Shown piece by piece: positions 25,264 to 34,451 of a DNA stretch of 64,000 bases (position 1 is the stretch's first letter; every line of letters starts with the position of its first letter). Below the pieces are notes generated by a model. The model worked only from the letters and a program-made list of their open reading frames with translations, did no database searches and was not told the origin of the DNA. Source of the stretch: CALBPI01 sp038529355 (GTDB taxonomy: Bacteria; Pseudomonadota; Gammaproteobacteria; Steroidobacterales; Woeseiaceae); assembly GCA_038529355.1 (NCBI GenBank), contig JBCBDU010000013.1, positions 11,962 to 75,961 of the forward strand, in the 5' to 3' direction. Position numbers and translations under genes: made by a program.

Positions 25264-27476
25264 GCGAGTTTGACGCCGCGCAGGAACAAGCGACGCAAAG
25301 CATTTTGCTTGCGATGGAGCAGCTGATCAGTGGAGAGCGCTCGATAGCCGAGTTTCGTGATGAGATGCTGAACACCGTTTACGAGCATCCGGCCGTCGCC
25401 GGTGTGGTGCGCGGCCTGATCGATGACTACGCGCGGCGCGGCTTGATCCCTGAGCAAATCCATCGCTTGCTCAGCCGCGATATCGACAAGGCGACCAGCG
25501 AGGAGATGCCGACAACGCCGACCGAATTTCGCTACAAGGAAACGGAAACCGCAACGCTCGGTGACACGACGATAGGCGTACTGAACGAAGGTAACCTGGA
25601 ACCTGCGCCGGCGGTCGTCAAGACCGAGGAACCGGCTGGTCCGCGCACTATAGAAATCGGCGAGTTATTGCGCGAGCGTTTCGAGATCATTGGCCGTGCG
25701 TCCGGCGGTAGCATGGGCGTTGTGTTCAAGGCTATTGATCGACGCTTGGCAGAAATGACCGGTGGTGAGCCCACTGTGGCGATCAAGGTGCTTGCACCGG
25801 CCTATAGCGGCAACAAAGGTGCTGTCCGGGCGTTGCAACAGGAGGCGGCTAAGGTTCGTCATCTGAACCACCCCAATATCGTGCGTTTTCTGGATGTCGA
25901 TCGCAGCGGCGATCAAGTGTTTTTGGTCATGGAGTGGCTCGACGGCATCGCTTTGAGTGATCGCCTGACCGAGCGGCCCGGTCATCCACTGCCGCGGCAA
26001 GTCGCGCTCGATATCATCCGTCAGGTTGGTCGTGCTGCCAGCTACGCACATGAGGCGGGCGTTACGCACGCAGACATCAAGCCGGGCAATGTCATGCTGC
26101 AGCCTGACGGCACGGCGAAGCTACTCGATTTCGGCATTGCCCGGGCGCGCGGCGACGCGATCACTGAGGCCTCACCGGATGAATCCCAGTTTCTGCAGGC
26201 AGCGACACCGGCATTCGCCAGTCCGTCGGTATTGGGCGGAGCAGCGGCCGAACCGATTGATGATGTGTTTTCACTCGCGTGTCTCGCCTATCGCGTATTG
26301 AGTGGGCGCCGGGCATTTCGCGACAAGACGGCGCTGGAGGCGAAGGCGCAGATGCTCAGTGCACCGCGCATTCCGGGGCTCGAAGGCCGTTATTGGAAAG
26401 CGATAGAGCGCGCGTTGTCGCTCGATCCGGAATCGCGCACACCAACCGTTGCGCAGTTTCTGGCCGAGATGGGTTTGTCTGATGATCGCAGCCAGCAACC
26501 GCGGTGGCGATTCTATGCTGTCGTTGCCGCCGTGCTTGGCACGTTGACGGTGTTGGCTATCGTGTCGCCGCGCTGGCGCAGCGACCCTGCGCCGCGTGTA
26601 GCAGAAACTTCGCAAACGACGCAGCGGGACAGTGCGCCGGTGTCACAGAGTGGAGCCACTGCGCCGGCAAATGACGCAGCGGTTGCTGTGCCCATTCCGA
26701 TTCCGCAGTTCTTGGTTACCTCGGCAGAGTGGGTGACACCTGATGCGTCTGCGGCAGCGTTGACGCTCGTCTTGCCGGAAACAGACATCGAGCGCACTCA
26801 AACCGTGGAGCTGGTGGAAGAGGCTGGACCGACCTCCATCAATTTAGCATTGGTCGCTATTGATGAGCCTGTCAGTGTTCGTCTGGTCGCGCGCGGCGCA
26901 ACGCGTTCGGTCACACGGTTGCTTGCCGACCACGTCAGTGGCCCTGCGTCGACAACGATTGTTTTCGATACGGATAACCCGGTTGCCGAGCTGATCTTTG
27001 AGAATTTGCCCGATGCGCTTGTCGAACCGGATATGGACATCACCTATGACGTTTTGCGCGTTGGTGATGATTTGCTACTTGGGCGTTTTGTGTTGCGGTT
27101 GATCGATGATGATCGACAGCGTATTGCCAGCACACTCACTGCTGATACCGTGAGCTTTGCGCACGACAATATTTCGGTTGCCGAGAATGCCGGTGCGCTG
27201 TCGCTCACGTTGTGGCGGCTACAGCCAACGGACTCTGCCCTGGTTGTCGCGCTTGAGGCCACATCAATGAGCGCGATGAGTGACGATGACTACGTTACCC
27301 CGGAACCCGCCCAGGTAACATTCGAAGCTGGCCAGAATACCGCCACGGTCTTCATCCCGATTGTGTCTGACACGATCCGCGAAGGTGTTGAGTTGTTTCG
27401 CGTGGGGCTCGAGCCTGGGTCGTCGATCGAAGGCGTCAATAGCGACGTCACCGTGCGTATACTCGACCCGGAATAG
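25260..27476 (+). CDS. Membrane Ser/Thr protein kinase with periplasmic Calx-beta domain
   Basis: 738 residues from GTG 25260. Helical N-terminal region (1-75), acidic/Thr-rich linker, Hanks-type kinase domain (about 140-405), one transmembrane helix (418-436), a Pro/Ala/Ser linker, and an extracytoplasmic part ending in a Calx-beta-like repeat (631-735; SVAENAGALSLTLWR, VTFEAGQNTATVFIPI). Catalytic residues: glycine loop GRASGGSMG (145-153), Lys176 in VAIK, catalytic loop HADIKPGN with Asp272 and Asn277, and Asp290 in DFG. The usual Arg before Asp272 is Ala271, a non-RD kinase. The activation segment has TPAFASPS instead of a TPxYMSPE motif. GTGA overlap ties it to the FAD oxidase. Ligand and targets are unknown. 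Confidence 0.88.
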   Translation: MSEFDAAQEQATQSILLAMEQLISGERSIAEFRDEMLNTVYEHPAVAGVVRGLIDDYARRGLIPEQIHRLLSRDIDKATSEEMPTTPTEFRYKETETATLGDTTIGVLNEGNLEPAPAVVKTEEPAGPRTIEIGELLRERFEIIGRASGGSMGVVFKAIDRRLAEMTGGEPTVAIKVLAPAYSGNKGAVRALQQEAAKVRHLNHPNIVRFLDVDRSGDQVFLVMEWLDGIALSDRLTERPGHPLPRQVALDIIRQVGRAASYAHEAGVTHADIKPGNVMLQPDGTAKLLDFGIARARGDAITEASPDESQFLQAATPAFASPSVLGGAAAEPIDDVFSLACLAYRVLSGRRAFRDKTALEAKAQMLSAPRIPGLEGRYWKAIERALSLDPESRTPTVAQFLAEMGLSDDRSQQPRWRFYAVVAAVLGTLTVLAIVSPRWRSDPAPRVAETSQTTQRDSAPVSQSGATAPANDAAVAVPIPIPQFLVTSAEWVTPDASAAALTLVLPETDIERTQTVELVEEAGPTSINLALVAIDEPVSVRLVARGATRSVTRLLADHVSGPASTTIVFDTDNPVAELIFENLPDALVEPDMDITYDVLRVGDDLLLGRFVLRLIDDDRQRIASTLTADTVSFAHDNISVAENAGALSLTLWRLQPTDSALVVALEATSMSAMSDDDYVTPEPAQVTFEAGQNTATVFIPIVSDTIREGVELFRVGLEPGSSIEGVNSDVTVRILDPE

Positions 27477-27508
27477 ATTCCTGCCCCTGTAATTGATCAG
27501 AGAGACGA

Positions 27509-29191
27509 ATGACTGACAAGAAAAACCGCCCGTACTCGAGCGTCATTGTTGACGGCGCCGCGCAGGCACCGTCGCGTGCAATGCTGCGTGCCGTTGGTTT
27601 CGGCGACGCCGATTTTAGGAAACCACAAATCGGCATCGCATCCACTTGGAGCATGGTAACGCCGTGCAACATGCATATTGATGATCTGGCGTTGCATGTC
27701 GAGGCAGGTGTTTCTGAAGGCAACTGCAAACCGGTCCGGTTCAATACCATCAGCGTGTCTGACGGAATCTCGATGGGTACGCCGGGCATGCGCTATTCAT
27801 TGGTCTCGCGCGAGATCATCGCCGATTCGATCGAGGCGGTGTGCGCCGCGCAAGGTTTCGACGGTCTAGTGACCATTGGCGGCTGCGATAAGAATATGCC
27901 CGCTTGCATCATCGCAATGGCGCGACTCAATCGACCGGCAGTATTTGTGTACGGTGGCACGATCAAACCGGGCGCGCATGACCGTGACATCGTTTCGGTG
28001 TTCGAAGCTGTGGGTCAACACGCGGGTGGCATTATTGACATGCAGGCGTTGATTGACGTCGAAAAAACTGCGATTCCGGGGCCTGGAGCGTGTGGTGGCA
28101 TGTACACCGCCAACACAATGGCGTCGGCGATTGAAGCGTTGGGCATGAGCTTGCCCGGGAGCTCGGCGCAGGAAGCGGTATCCGATGCCAAACGCACCGA
28201 TTGCGAGTGCGCGGGGCGGGCTGTAGCGAATCTGATCGCGAACGACATCAAACCGCTCGACATCATGACGCGCAACGCATTCGAAAACGCGATCACGATG
28301 GTGATTGCACTCGGTGGTTCGACGAATGCCGTGCTGCATCTGCTGGCTATGGCGCATGCGTGCGATGTCGAATTGTCGCTGGATGACTTTACCCGCATCG
28401 GTGCGAAGGTTCCGGTGTTGTCGGACCTCAAGCCCAGCGGCCGGTACTCGATGTCTGCGTTGGTGGCAATTGGTGGCATTCGCCCGCTGATGAAAATGCT
28501 GCTGGATGCCGGTTTGCTGCACGGCGATTGCCTGACGGTGACCGGCCAAACGTTAGCGGCTGATCTTGCCGATGTGGAACCCTATCTCGATGGGCAAGAC
28601 ATCATTCGCCCGCTGGACAATCCGATCAAACCCGACAGTCACCTGGTGGTGCTGTATGGCAATCTGGCGCCCGAGGGTGCGGTGGCTAAGATCAGTGGTA
28701 AGGAAGGCCTCAATTTCGAGGGTCGCGCCCGTGTTTTTGCTGCCGAGGAAGCTGCACTGCAAGCGATTCTTGACGGCGATATCGTCGCTGGCGACGTGGT
28801 CGTCATTCGCTATGAGGGTCCCAAGGGTGGCCCCGGCATGCGTGAAATGCTAAGTCCAACCGGTGCGATCATGGGCAAGGGTCTGGGCGATCAAGTAGCG
28901 TTGATAACCGACGGACGGTTTTCGGGTGGCAGTCATGGTTTCGTTGTGGGTCACGTCACGCCGGAAGCTGCGGTCGGCGGTCCTATTGCACTCATCGAGG
29001 AGGGCGATCGGATTCGCATCGATGCGGTTGCACGGACGATTGATGTGCAGATTGATGCGGCGACGATGGCGGCGCGGCGCGACAACTGGCGCGCACCATC
29101 ACCGAAGGCCCGACGCGGCACGCTCGCGAAGTATGCCGCGCAGGTGACGTCTGCGTCGCGCGGCGCCATTACCGATGACTTTGACGCATGA
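27509..29191 (+). CDS. ilvD: Dihydroxy-acid dehydratase
   Basis: Iron-sulfur enzyme of isoleucine and valine synthesis, converting 2,3-dihydroxyacids to 2-oxoacids. 560 residues with cluster-ligand cysteines in TPCNMH, GGCDKNMPAC and PGACGGMYTANTM, and the substrate-binding GRFSGGSHGF. AGAGA precedes the ATG. Its stop overlaps the next start (ATGA), so ilvD and the AK/DAPDC fusion are co-translated. Confidence 0.96.
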   Translation: MTDKKNRPYSSVIVDGAAQAPSRAMLRAVGFGDADFRKPQIGIASTWSMVTPCNMHIDDLALHVEAGVSEGNCKPVRFNTISVSDGISMGTPGMRYSLVSREIIADSIEAVCAAQGFDGLVTIGGCDKNMPACIIAMARLNRPAVFVYGGTIKPGAHDRDIVSVFEAVGQHAGGIIDMQALIDVEKTAIPGPGACGGMYTANTMASAIEALGMSLPGSSAQEAVSDAKRTDCECAGRAVANLIANDIKPLDIMTRNAFENAITMVIALGGSTNAVLHLLAMAHACDVELSLDDFTRIGAKVPVLSDLKPSGRYSMSALVAIGGIRPLMKMLLDAGLLHGDCLTVTGQTLAADLADVEPYLDGQDIIRPLDNPIKPDSHLVVLYGNLAPEGAVAKISGKEGLNFEGRARVFAAEEAALQAILDGDIVAGDVVVIRYEGPKGGPGMREMLSPTGAIMGKGLGDQVALITDGRFSGGSHGFVVGHVTPEAAVGGPIALIEEGDRIRIDAVARTIDVQIDAATMAARRDNWRAPSPKARRGTLAKYAAQVTSASRGAITDDFDA

Positions 29192-31806
29192 GCGAACAGG
29201 AGCAGCAGTTTGAGCTCGCAGCGCCTGATGCATCTCGTTGGATTGTCCTGAAATTTGGCGGCAGCAGCGTTGCATCGGCAGATAATTGGCAACGCATAGC
29301 TGCTTGCATGCGCCAGCGCCAAGCGGATGGTCATCAGGTGCTCGTGGTCCATTCGGCGCTCAAGGGTGTCTCGAACGCGTTGCAATCTGCGTTGCAGCAC
29401 GCCGTCGACGGAGAATCGGACCAAGCCGTTAGCGCTATTGAGCGGCAACACGTGCAGCTCGCCGAAGCGCTGGGCATCGATGGCGCTGGTTTGATCGCAA
29501 GCGATCTCGATGAAGTGCGTCAGCTGCTAGCCGGCATTCGCCTGATTCGCGAGGTGACACCACGTATTGAGGCGCGGGTTATGGCGCTTGGCGAGATGAT
29601 GGCGTCACGATTGAGTTATGCATTCTTGAGCGCATGCGAGCTGACCGTGGCATGGCACGATGCGCGTACACTGCTTACCAGCGAGCGCGAAATTCGCGAG
29701 CGCCGGCACTATTTGCGTGCGGTGTGTTCTGCTGCGCCCGATCCAACATTGCAGGTGCGTCTGGGTGCCGGTGCACTGCACCTCACGCAGGGTTTCATTG
29801 CGGCCGACCAGGATGGGGATACTGTGTTATTGGGGCGCGGCGGATCTGATACGTCGGCGGCCTATTTCGGCGCGCAGTTGCAGGCGCATCGCGTTGAAGT
29901 GTGGACGGACGTGCCGGGCTTGTTCAGCACCGATCCGACCGTGGTGCCTGCGGCGCGATTGTTGAAGCGGCTGCACTACAGTGAGGCACAGGAGATTGCA
30001 TCAGCGGGTGGTCAAGTTTTGCATCCACGCAGTATTGCGCCGCTCTGGCAACACGCGATCCCGATGTATGTCCTGTGTACGTCGCGACCAGAATTGCCCG
30101 GGACGGTAATCGCGGAATTCAGCGGTGAAGTCGAACCCGCCGTCAAGGCGATCGCACTGCGACCCGGCGTGACGTTGCTGTCGATGGAAAGCGTCAATAT
30201 GTGGCAGGAAATTGGTTTTCTTGCCAAGGTTTTTGAGGTGTTCAGTCAGCACCGCGTATCGGTTGGTCTGGTATCAACATCTGAAAGCAGCATCACGGTT
30301 TCGCTCGATGCCGAAGAAGAAAACGTCGACGCACGTACGCTGGATCGCCTTGTGAGCACGCTGTCGGCGTTGGCGACGGTGAAGGTCATTCGAAATTGCG
30401 CCGCGGTCAGTATTGTCGGCCGCAAGATTCGGACAATTTTGGCCAAGCTCGGTCCATCGTTTGAGGTCTTCGCGGAACACCGTTTGCATCTGGTATCACA
30501 AGCAGCAAACGATTTGAACTTCACGGTCGTCGTCGATCAGGCGCAAGGTTATCGGCTGGTGCAACAACTGCATCCGGCGGTCATGCGCGGCCGCATTGAT
30601 GACGACACGTTAGGTCCGACATGGGAGTCGCTGCAGCTACAACCTGAAGCGCGGACTAAGGTGGCAGCAAGCTGGTGGCGACAGGCCGCGCAACCGCTCA
30701 TTGAAATGTTGGGAGACCGTGACGAAGCGTTCGCCTACGACGTTCAGACGTTGCACGAGCGCATTGACGGATTGCTAGGTCTGCGCAATGTCAGCGCAGT
30801 CTTCTATGCGATGAAGGCAAACTCGCACCCCGACCTGCTGCGCGAAGTGCACGCCAAAGGATTGGGGTTCGAGTGTGTCTCGCCAGGTGAGCTGGATCGG
30901 GTGCTGACGCTGTTCCCGGATATCGCGCGTGAACACATTCTCTACACGCCGAACTTCTGCGCGCGCAAAGACTATGAGCACGGGTTTGCACTAGGCGTAC
31001 ATGTCACATTGGACAATTTGTCACCGTTGCAGCAATGGCCTGACACGTTTCGAAATCGCAATGTCTTCGTGCGCGTCGACCCGGGGCAAGGGCGCGGCCA
31101 CCATGAGCACGTGCGCACCGCGGGCGTGCACTCGAAGTTTGGGGTGCCGGTGTTCGAGCTAGCGCAGTTCGCCGATGCCGCTAACGCGCTGTCGTGTCGC
31201 GTTGTAGGGGTTCATGCACATACTGGGAGTGGCATCACGAACGCAGACAACTGGCGTATTGTTGCCGAAGCCTTGGCAAGCGCTGCCGCGCATTTCCCGC
31301 ACGTGCGAGTGCTCGACCTCGGCGGCGGCCTTGGTGTGCCGGAACAGCCCGGGGATGCGCCGTTAGATCTGTCTGCGCTCGACGCATCACTCAGTGCCGT
31401 TCGCGACGCGTTTCCCGCGTTTGATATCTGGCTTGAGCCGGGGCGCTTTATTGTCAGCGAGGCAGGTGTGTTGCTCACGCGTGTGACTCAAACCAAAGGC
31501 AAAGGCGATGTCCAATACGTTGGCGTCAGTACCGGCATGAATTCATTGATTCGTCCTGCGCTGTATGGTGCGTATCACGAGATAGCCAATCTGTCGCGCC
31601 TCGATGAGACGCCCGATCGACTCGCAACGGTCGTGGGACCAATCTGTGAGACTGGGGATAAGCTCGGCACAGATCGTTGGTTGCCGGAATGTCATCACGG
31701 TGACGTGATGCTGATTGCCAACACCGGGGCCTATGGTGAATCGATGTCATCCCATTACAATTTGCGCGAGCCGGCACAGGGCATGTTGTTCAGGCGGGAA
31801 GGGTAG
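29188..31806 (+). CDS. Bifunctional aspartate kinase / diaminopimelate decarboxylase
   Basis: 872-residue fusion of the first and last enzymes of lysine synthesis. Aspartate kinase covers residues 17-300 (KFGGSS at 22-27, the GRGGSDTSA loop, WTDVPGLFSTDP) followed by ACT domains (about 320-460). A linker leads to a fold-III PLP decarboxylase (510-872) with PLP Lys543 in YAMKANSH, HAHTGSG (676-682), and Cys820-Glu821 in the GPICETGD active-site loop. The same fusion is known from Xanthomonas and Xylella. All catalytic motifs of both halves look intact. It is coupled to ilvD by ATGA. Confidence 0.95.
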   Translation: MSEQEQQFELAAPDASRWIVLKFGGSSVASADNWQRIAACMRQRQADGHQVLVVHSALKGVSNALQSALQHAVDGESDQAVSAIERQHVQLAEALGIDGAGLIASDLDEVRQLLAGIRLIREVTPRIEARVMALGEMMASRLSYAFLSACELTVAWHDARTLLTSEREIRERRHYLRAVCSAAPDPTLQVRLGAGALHLTQGFIAADQDGDTVLLGRGGSDTSAAYFGAQLQAHRVEVWTDVPGLFSTDPTVVPAARLLKRLHYSEAQEIASAGGQVLHPRSIAPLWQHAIPMYVLCTSRPELPGTVIAEFSGEVEPAVKAIALRPGVTLLSMESVNMWQEIGFLAKVFEVFSQHRVSVGLVSTSESSITVSLDAEEENVDARTLDRLVSTLSALATVKVIRNCAAVSIVGRKIRTILAKLGPSFEVFAEHRLHLVSQAANDLNFTVVVDQAQGYRLVQQLHPAVMRGRIDDDTLGPTWESLQLQPEARTKVAASWWRQAAQPLIEMLGDRDEAFAYDVQTLHERIDGLLGLRNVSAVFYAMKANSHPDLLREVHAKGLGFECVSPGELDRVLTLFPDIAREHILYTPNFCARKDYEHGFALGVHVTLDNLSPLQQWPDTFRNRNVFVRVDPGQGRGHHEHVRTAGVHSKFGVPVFELAQFADAANALSCRVVGVHAHTGSGITNADNWRIVAEALASAAAHFPHVRVLDLGGGLGVPEQPGDAPLDLSALDASLSAVRDAFPAFDIWLEPGRFIVSEAGVLLTRVTQTKGKGDVQYVGVSTGMNSLIRPALYGAYHEIANLSRLDETPDRLATVVGPICETGDKLGTDRWLPECHHGDVMLIANTGAYGESMSSHYNLREPAQGMLFRREG

Positions 31807-31809
31807 ATA

Positions 31810-32613
31810 ATGAGCTATATTTTCGATCAGTCGACGGCGCTTACACGGGTCGACGATGATACGTATTCGTTGAACCTCGATGCACGGTTTTGGAATATGA
31901 ACAGTGCGTTTGGCGGCTGGGTTGCAGCAATTTGCGTCGCGGCGGTCGAAGCTCGCGACGATGCGCGCGGCAGCGTGATTACCCACCAAATGAATTTCCA
32001 CGCAGGTGTACGTGATGAGCAGCTGTTGTTACGCGTGCGTTGTATCGAGCGGCGGCGCAGTGTCGATTTTTGGCAGGTAGATGTATGCAGCGTCGCTCAA
32101 CCGACGCGCGCTCTGGCGTCGGCATCGATTGTTTGCGGACAGCACGAAGTATCACCGCTTGAATTCGAGCAATCAATGCCTGCGTATCGAGCTGTTGCAG
32201 ATTGCATCAGGCTGCCGCGCACTGAATCAACGCCAAGCTGGTTCGACCACTACGAGATCCGCTTGGCCAAAGGTCGTCCTTTTGTCGATAACGGTGTGCC
32301 GCACTCGGTGACCTATGTTCGCGAGTCGGACGTTCGGCCCATTGACGCCAAAGCACTCGTCAGCATTGCCGATACGCCGATGCCACGCACGTTCTTTGTC
32401 AGCGACGCGATGATCTCGGCGGCAACGATCAGTTTGTCGACACACATCTATGCGAGCGCCGGGCAGTTGTCAGAAATCAGCGATGGCTACGTGATGCTTG
32501 ACACGAACGCGGCCGTCATTCGTCACGGTTTCTTGAATCAGCAGACAGCAGTGTACCGCGCCGATGGATTGCTGTTGGCGATGAGCTATCAAACCGGTCG
32601 TTACCGCCAGTAG
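31810..32613 (+). CDS. Acyl-CoA thioesterase family protein (double hotdog, TesB-like)
   Basis: 267 residues resembling TesB-like thioesterases: an N-terminal hotdog with FWNMNSAFGGWVAA and HQMNFHAGVR, and a second hotdog ending FLNQQTAVYRADGLLLA. The typical C-terminal pattern of such enzymes (bulky residues before L-A-M) is present. Substrate is unknown. It starts three bases after the AK/DAPDC stop with GGAAGGG as ribosome site, so it is probably the last gene of that operon. It is convergent with hisE, 18 bases away. Confidence 0.72.
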   Translation: MSYIFDQSTALTRVDDDTYSLNLDARFWNMNSAFGGWVAAICVAAVEARDDARGSVITHQMNFHAGVRDEQLLLRVRCIERRRSVDFWQVDVCSVAQPTRALASASIVCGQHEVSPLEFEQSMPAYRAVADCIRLPRTESTPSWFDHYEIRLAKGRPFVDNGVPHSVTYVRESDVRPIDAKALVSIADTPMPRTFFVSDAMISAATISLSTHIYASAGQLSEISDGYVMLDTNAAVIRHGFLNQQTAVYRADGLLLAMSYQTGRYRQ

Positions 32614-32631
32614 CTACGCACGGGTCCAGCG

Positions 32632-32928
32632 TTAGGTGCTTGGCGCGTGGCGCGCGGCAAGCTCGTCATAGACGGCTTGCAGTGGGATGTTGCGAAATTC
32701 TAGCGCTACGATCAGGTGGTAAAGCAAATCAGCCGACTCGCTGATCAGTGCTTTGTCATCCCCAACCGCCATGGCCAGCGCCACTTCAACACCTTCTTCG
32801 CCAACCTTTTGTGCGATGCGTGCTGCCCCTTGCTCAGCGAGCCTTGCCGTGTAGCTTGCGTCGCTGTCTGCTTCGGCAAGGCGTTGCGCAACGATCTGCT
32901 CAAGGGTTGCTAAGAAGCGTTCGTTCAT
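32632..32928 (-). CDS. hisE: Phosphoribosyl-ATP pyrophosphohydrolase, stand-alone HisE
   Basis: Second step of histidine synthesis, PR-ATP to PR-AMP. 98 residues, MazG-like helical fold with the metal-binding EExVE pattern (KVGEEGVEVALA) and SADLLYHLIV. In enterobacteria and Xanthomonas HisE is normally the C-terminal half of HisIE; here it is alone, and no HisI cyclohydrolase domain is encoded anywhere in the window. Start overlaps the hisF stop (ATGA). Last gene of the operon. Confidence 0.95.
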   Translation of the reverse strand: MNERFLATLEQIVAQRLAEADSDASYTARLAEQGAARIAQKVGEEGVEVALAMAVGDDKALISESADLLYHLIVALEFRNIPLQAVYDELAARHAPST

Positions 32929-33728
32929 AGGTGACCTTCCGTCTGAGTTGCGAGATTGGCGGTGGGGCGTATCGCGATGCCGGCCGCATGCAACGTATTC
33001 TTAAGTTCGGGGATCGGCAGCTCGGCGCTGTGGAAGACGCTAGCGGCAAGGGCACCGTCAACACGACACTGCTCGAACACATCGATAAAGTCCTGAGCAC
33101 AACCGGCGCCGCCTGAAGCGACCATCGGGATCGACGTGATCTCGCGCACCGCGGCCAACTGTTCAAGGTCATAACCATCGCGCACGCCATCCTTGTTCAT
33201 GCAGTTCAGCACGATCTCACCCGCGCCACGGTCCTGCACTTCGCGCACCCAATCCATCGTGCGGCGCCCAGTACCGGCCGTCTTCGTCGGATCGCCGGTG
33301 TATTGATAGACGTACCAGTCGTCAGCTTCGTGCCGCGTGTCGATACCAACGACGACGCATTGCGAGCCAAAGCGTTGCGCCAGCGACTCGATCAACGCGG
33401 GATTCTCCAACGCTGGCGAATTGATCGAGATCTTGTCGGCGCCACGATTGAGCACCGACTCGGCATCCGCGATGCTGCGAATGCCCCCCGCAACACAGAA
33501 CGGAATGTCGAGCACGCGCGTTACATCGGCGACCCATTGCCGGTCGACCGAGCGGCCATCAGGACTTGCGGTAATATCATAGAACACCAGCTCGTCAGCG
33601 GACTCGTCGCGATAGCGCGCCGCGAGTTCCAGGATGCCGCCGACAACACGATGGTTACGAAACTGGATACCTTTGACGACCGCGCCGTCGCGAACATCAA
33701 GGCAGGGGATTATGCGTCGAGTAAGAAT
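32925..33728 (-). CDS. hisF: Imidazole glycerol phosphate synthase cyclase subunit, ATT start
   Basis: Cyclase subunit that works with the HisH glutaminase to form IGP and AICAR. TIM barrel of 267 residues. Reading from ATT 33728 gives LTRRIIPCLDVRDG, placing the catalytic Asp at residue 11 and the second catalytic Asp (VGID) at residue 130, exactly the family numbering. GGAG (33737-33740, minus strand) lies eight bases upstream of the ATT. No ATG/GTG/TTG occurs in frame until GTG 33587, which would delete 47 residues including Asp11. The gene overlaps the hisA end by 19 bases. The 3' end carries a tail of about ten extra residues. Confidence 0.93.
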   Translation of the reverse strand: MLTRRIIPCLDVRDGAVVKGIQFRNHRVVGGILELAARYRDESADELVFYDITASPDGRSVDRQWVADVTRVLDIPFCVAGGIRSIADAESVLNRGADKISINSPALENPALIESLAQRFGSQCVVVGIDTRHEADDWYVYQYTGDPTKTAGTGRRTMDWVREVQDRGAGEIVLNCMNKDGVRDGYDLEQLAAVREITSIPMVASGGAGCAQDFIDVFEQCRVDGALAASVFHSAELPIPELKNTLHAAGIAIRPTANLATQTEGHL

Positions 33729-34450
33729 GTGCGGATCTCCTCGTCGGTAATATGGCTCTCCAGCAGCGCTTTGCCGGTAATGGCGCCGTCAACGCCGCTA
33801 TTGCGCAGGCTACGCAGGTCGTCGATGTTGGCGACGCCGCCTGATGCCTGAATCGTCATGGCCGGATAGCGTACTTTTAGAGATTCATACAGCGCCACGG
33901 ATGGACCAGTCAGGGCACCGTCTTTGGCGATGTCAGTGCACAGCACCGTGCTCAGTCCTGCATTGATGTAGCGCTCAATCGTATCGTACAGCGTATGCGA
34001 CGTGGTGTGCGTCCACGCACGGGTGCAAACGAACGGCGTGCCTTGCGCATCAATCCGCACATCAAGTGCGAGCACAATGCGATGGCCGCCGAATTCTTGC
34101 AACCAAGCGGCTACCGTTTGTGGTGATTCGACAGCCAAGCTGCCGACTACGACGCGCGAGACCCCGACCTCGAACAGCTCGTTGATCTGCGCAGCACTAC
34201 GAATCCCGCCACCGACCTGAATGCTGGCCCGAGTGGCGTCAGCGATGCGCTTGAACAAGGCAGTGTTGACCGGATTGCCATCGCGCGCGCCGTCGAGGTC
34301 CACGAGGTGCAATGTCGATAGACCGAGATTGGAGTAATGCGTAGCGAGCGTCACCGGATCGACGTCATAGCGCGTCTCCTTGTCGTATTCACCGTGCAGG
34401 AGCCGGACGCAACGTCCATCGCGGATATCGATTGCGGGAATGATTTGCAT
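33710..34450 (-). CDS. hisA: ProFAR isomerase
   Basis: 246-residue TIM barrel isomerising ProFAR to PRFAR in histidine synthesis. Begins MQIIPAIDIRDGRCVRL, with catalytic Asp8, and the second half-barrel Asp lies in CTDIAKDG. ATG 34450 is two bases from the hisH stop; longer in-frame readings run into hisH and are not HisA-like. Its 3' end contains the hisF ribosome site and start. Confidence 0.96.
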   Translation of the reverse strand: MQIIPAIDIRDGRCVRLLHGEYDKETRYDVDPVTLATHYSNLGLSTLHLVDLDGARDGNPVNTALFKRIADATRASIQVGGGIRSAAQINELFEVGVSRVVVGSLAVESPQTVAAWLQEFGGHRIVLALDVRIDAQGTPFVCTRAWTHTTSHTLYDTIERYINAGLSTVLCTDIAKDGALTGPSVALYESLKVRYPAMTIQASGGVANIDDLRSLRNSGVDGAITGKALLESHITDEEIRTFLLDA

Positions 34451-34451
34451 G

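Noticed and set aside
32925..33587. Short hisF starting at GTG 33587
   Set aside because: It would lack the first 47 residues, including beta-strand 1 and catalytic Asp11, which are perfectly encoded upstream.
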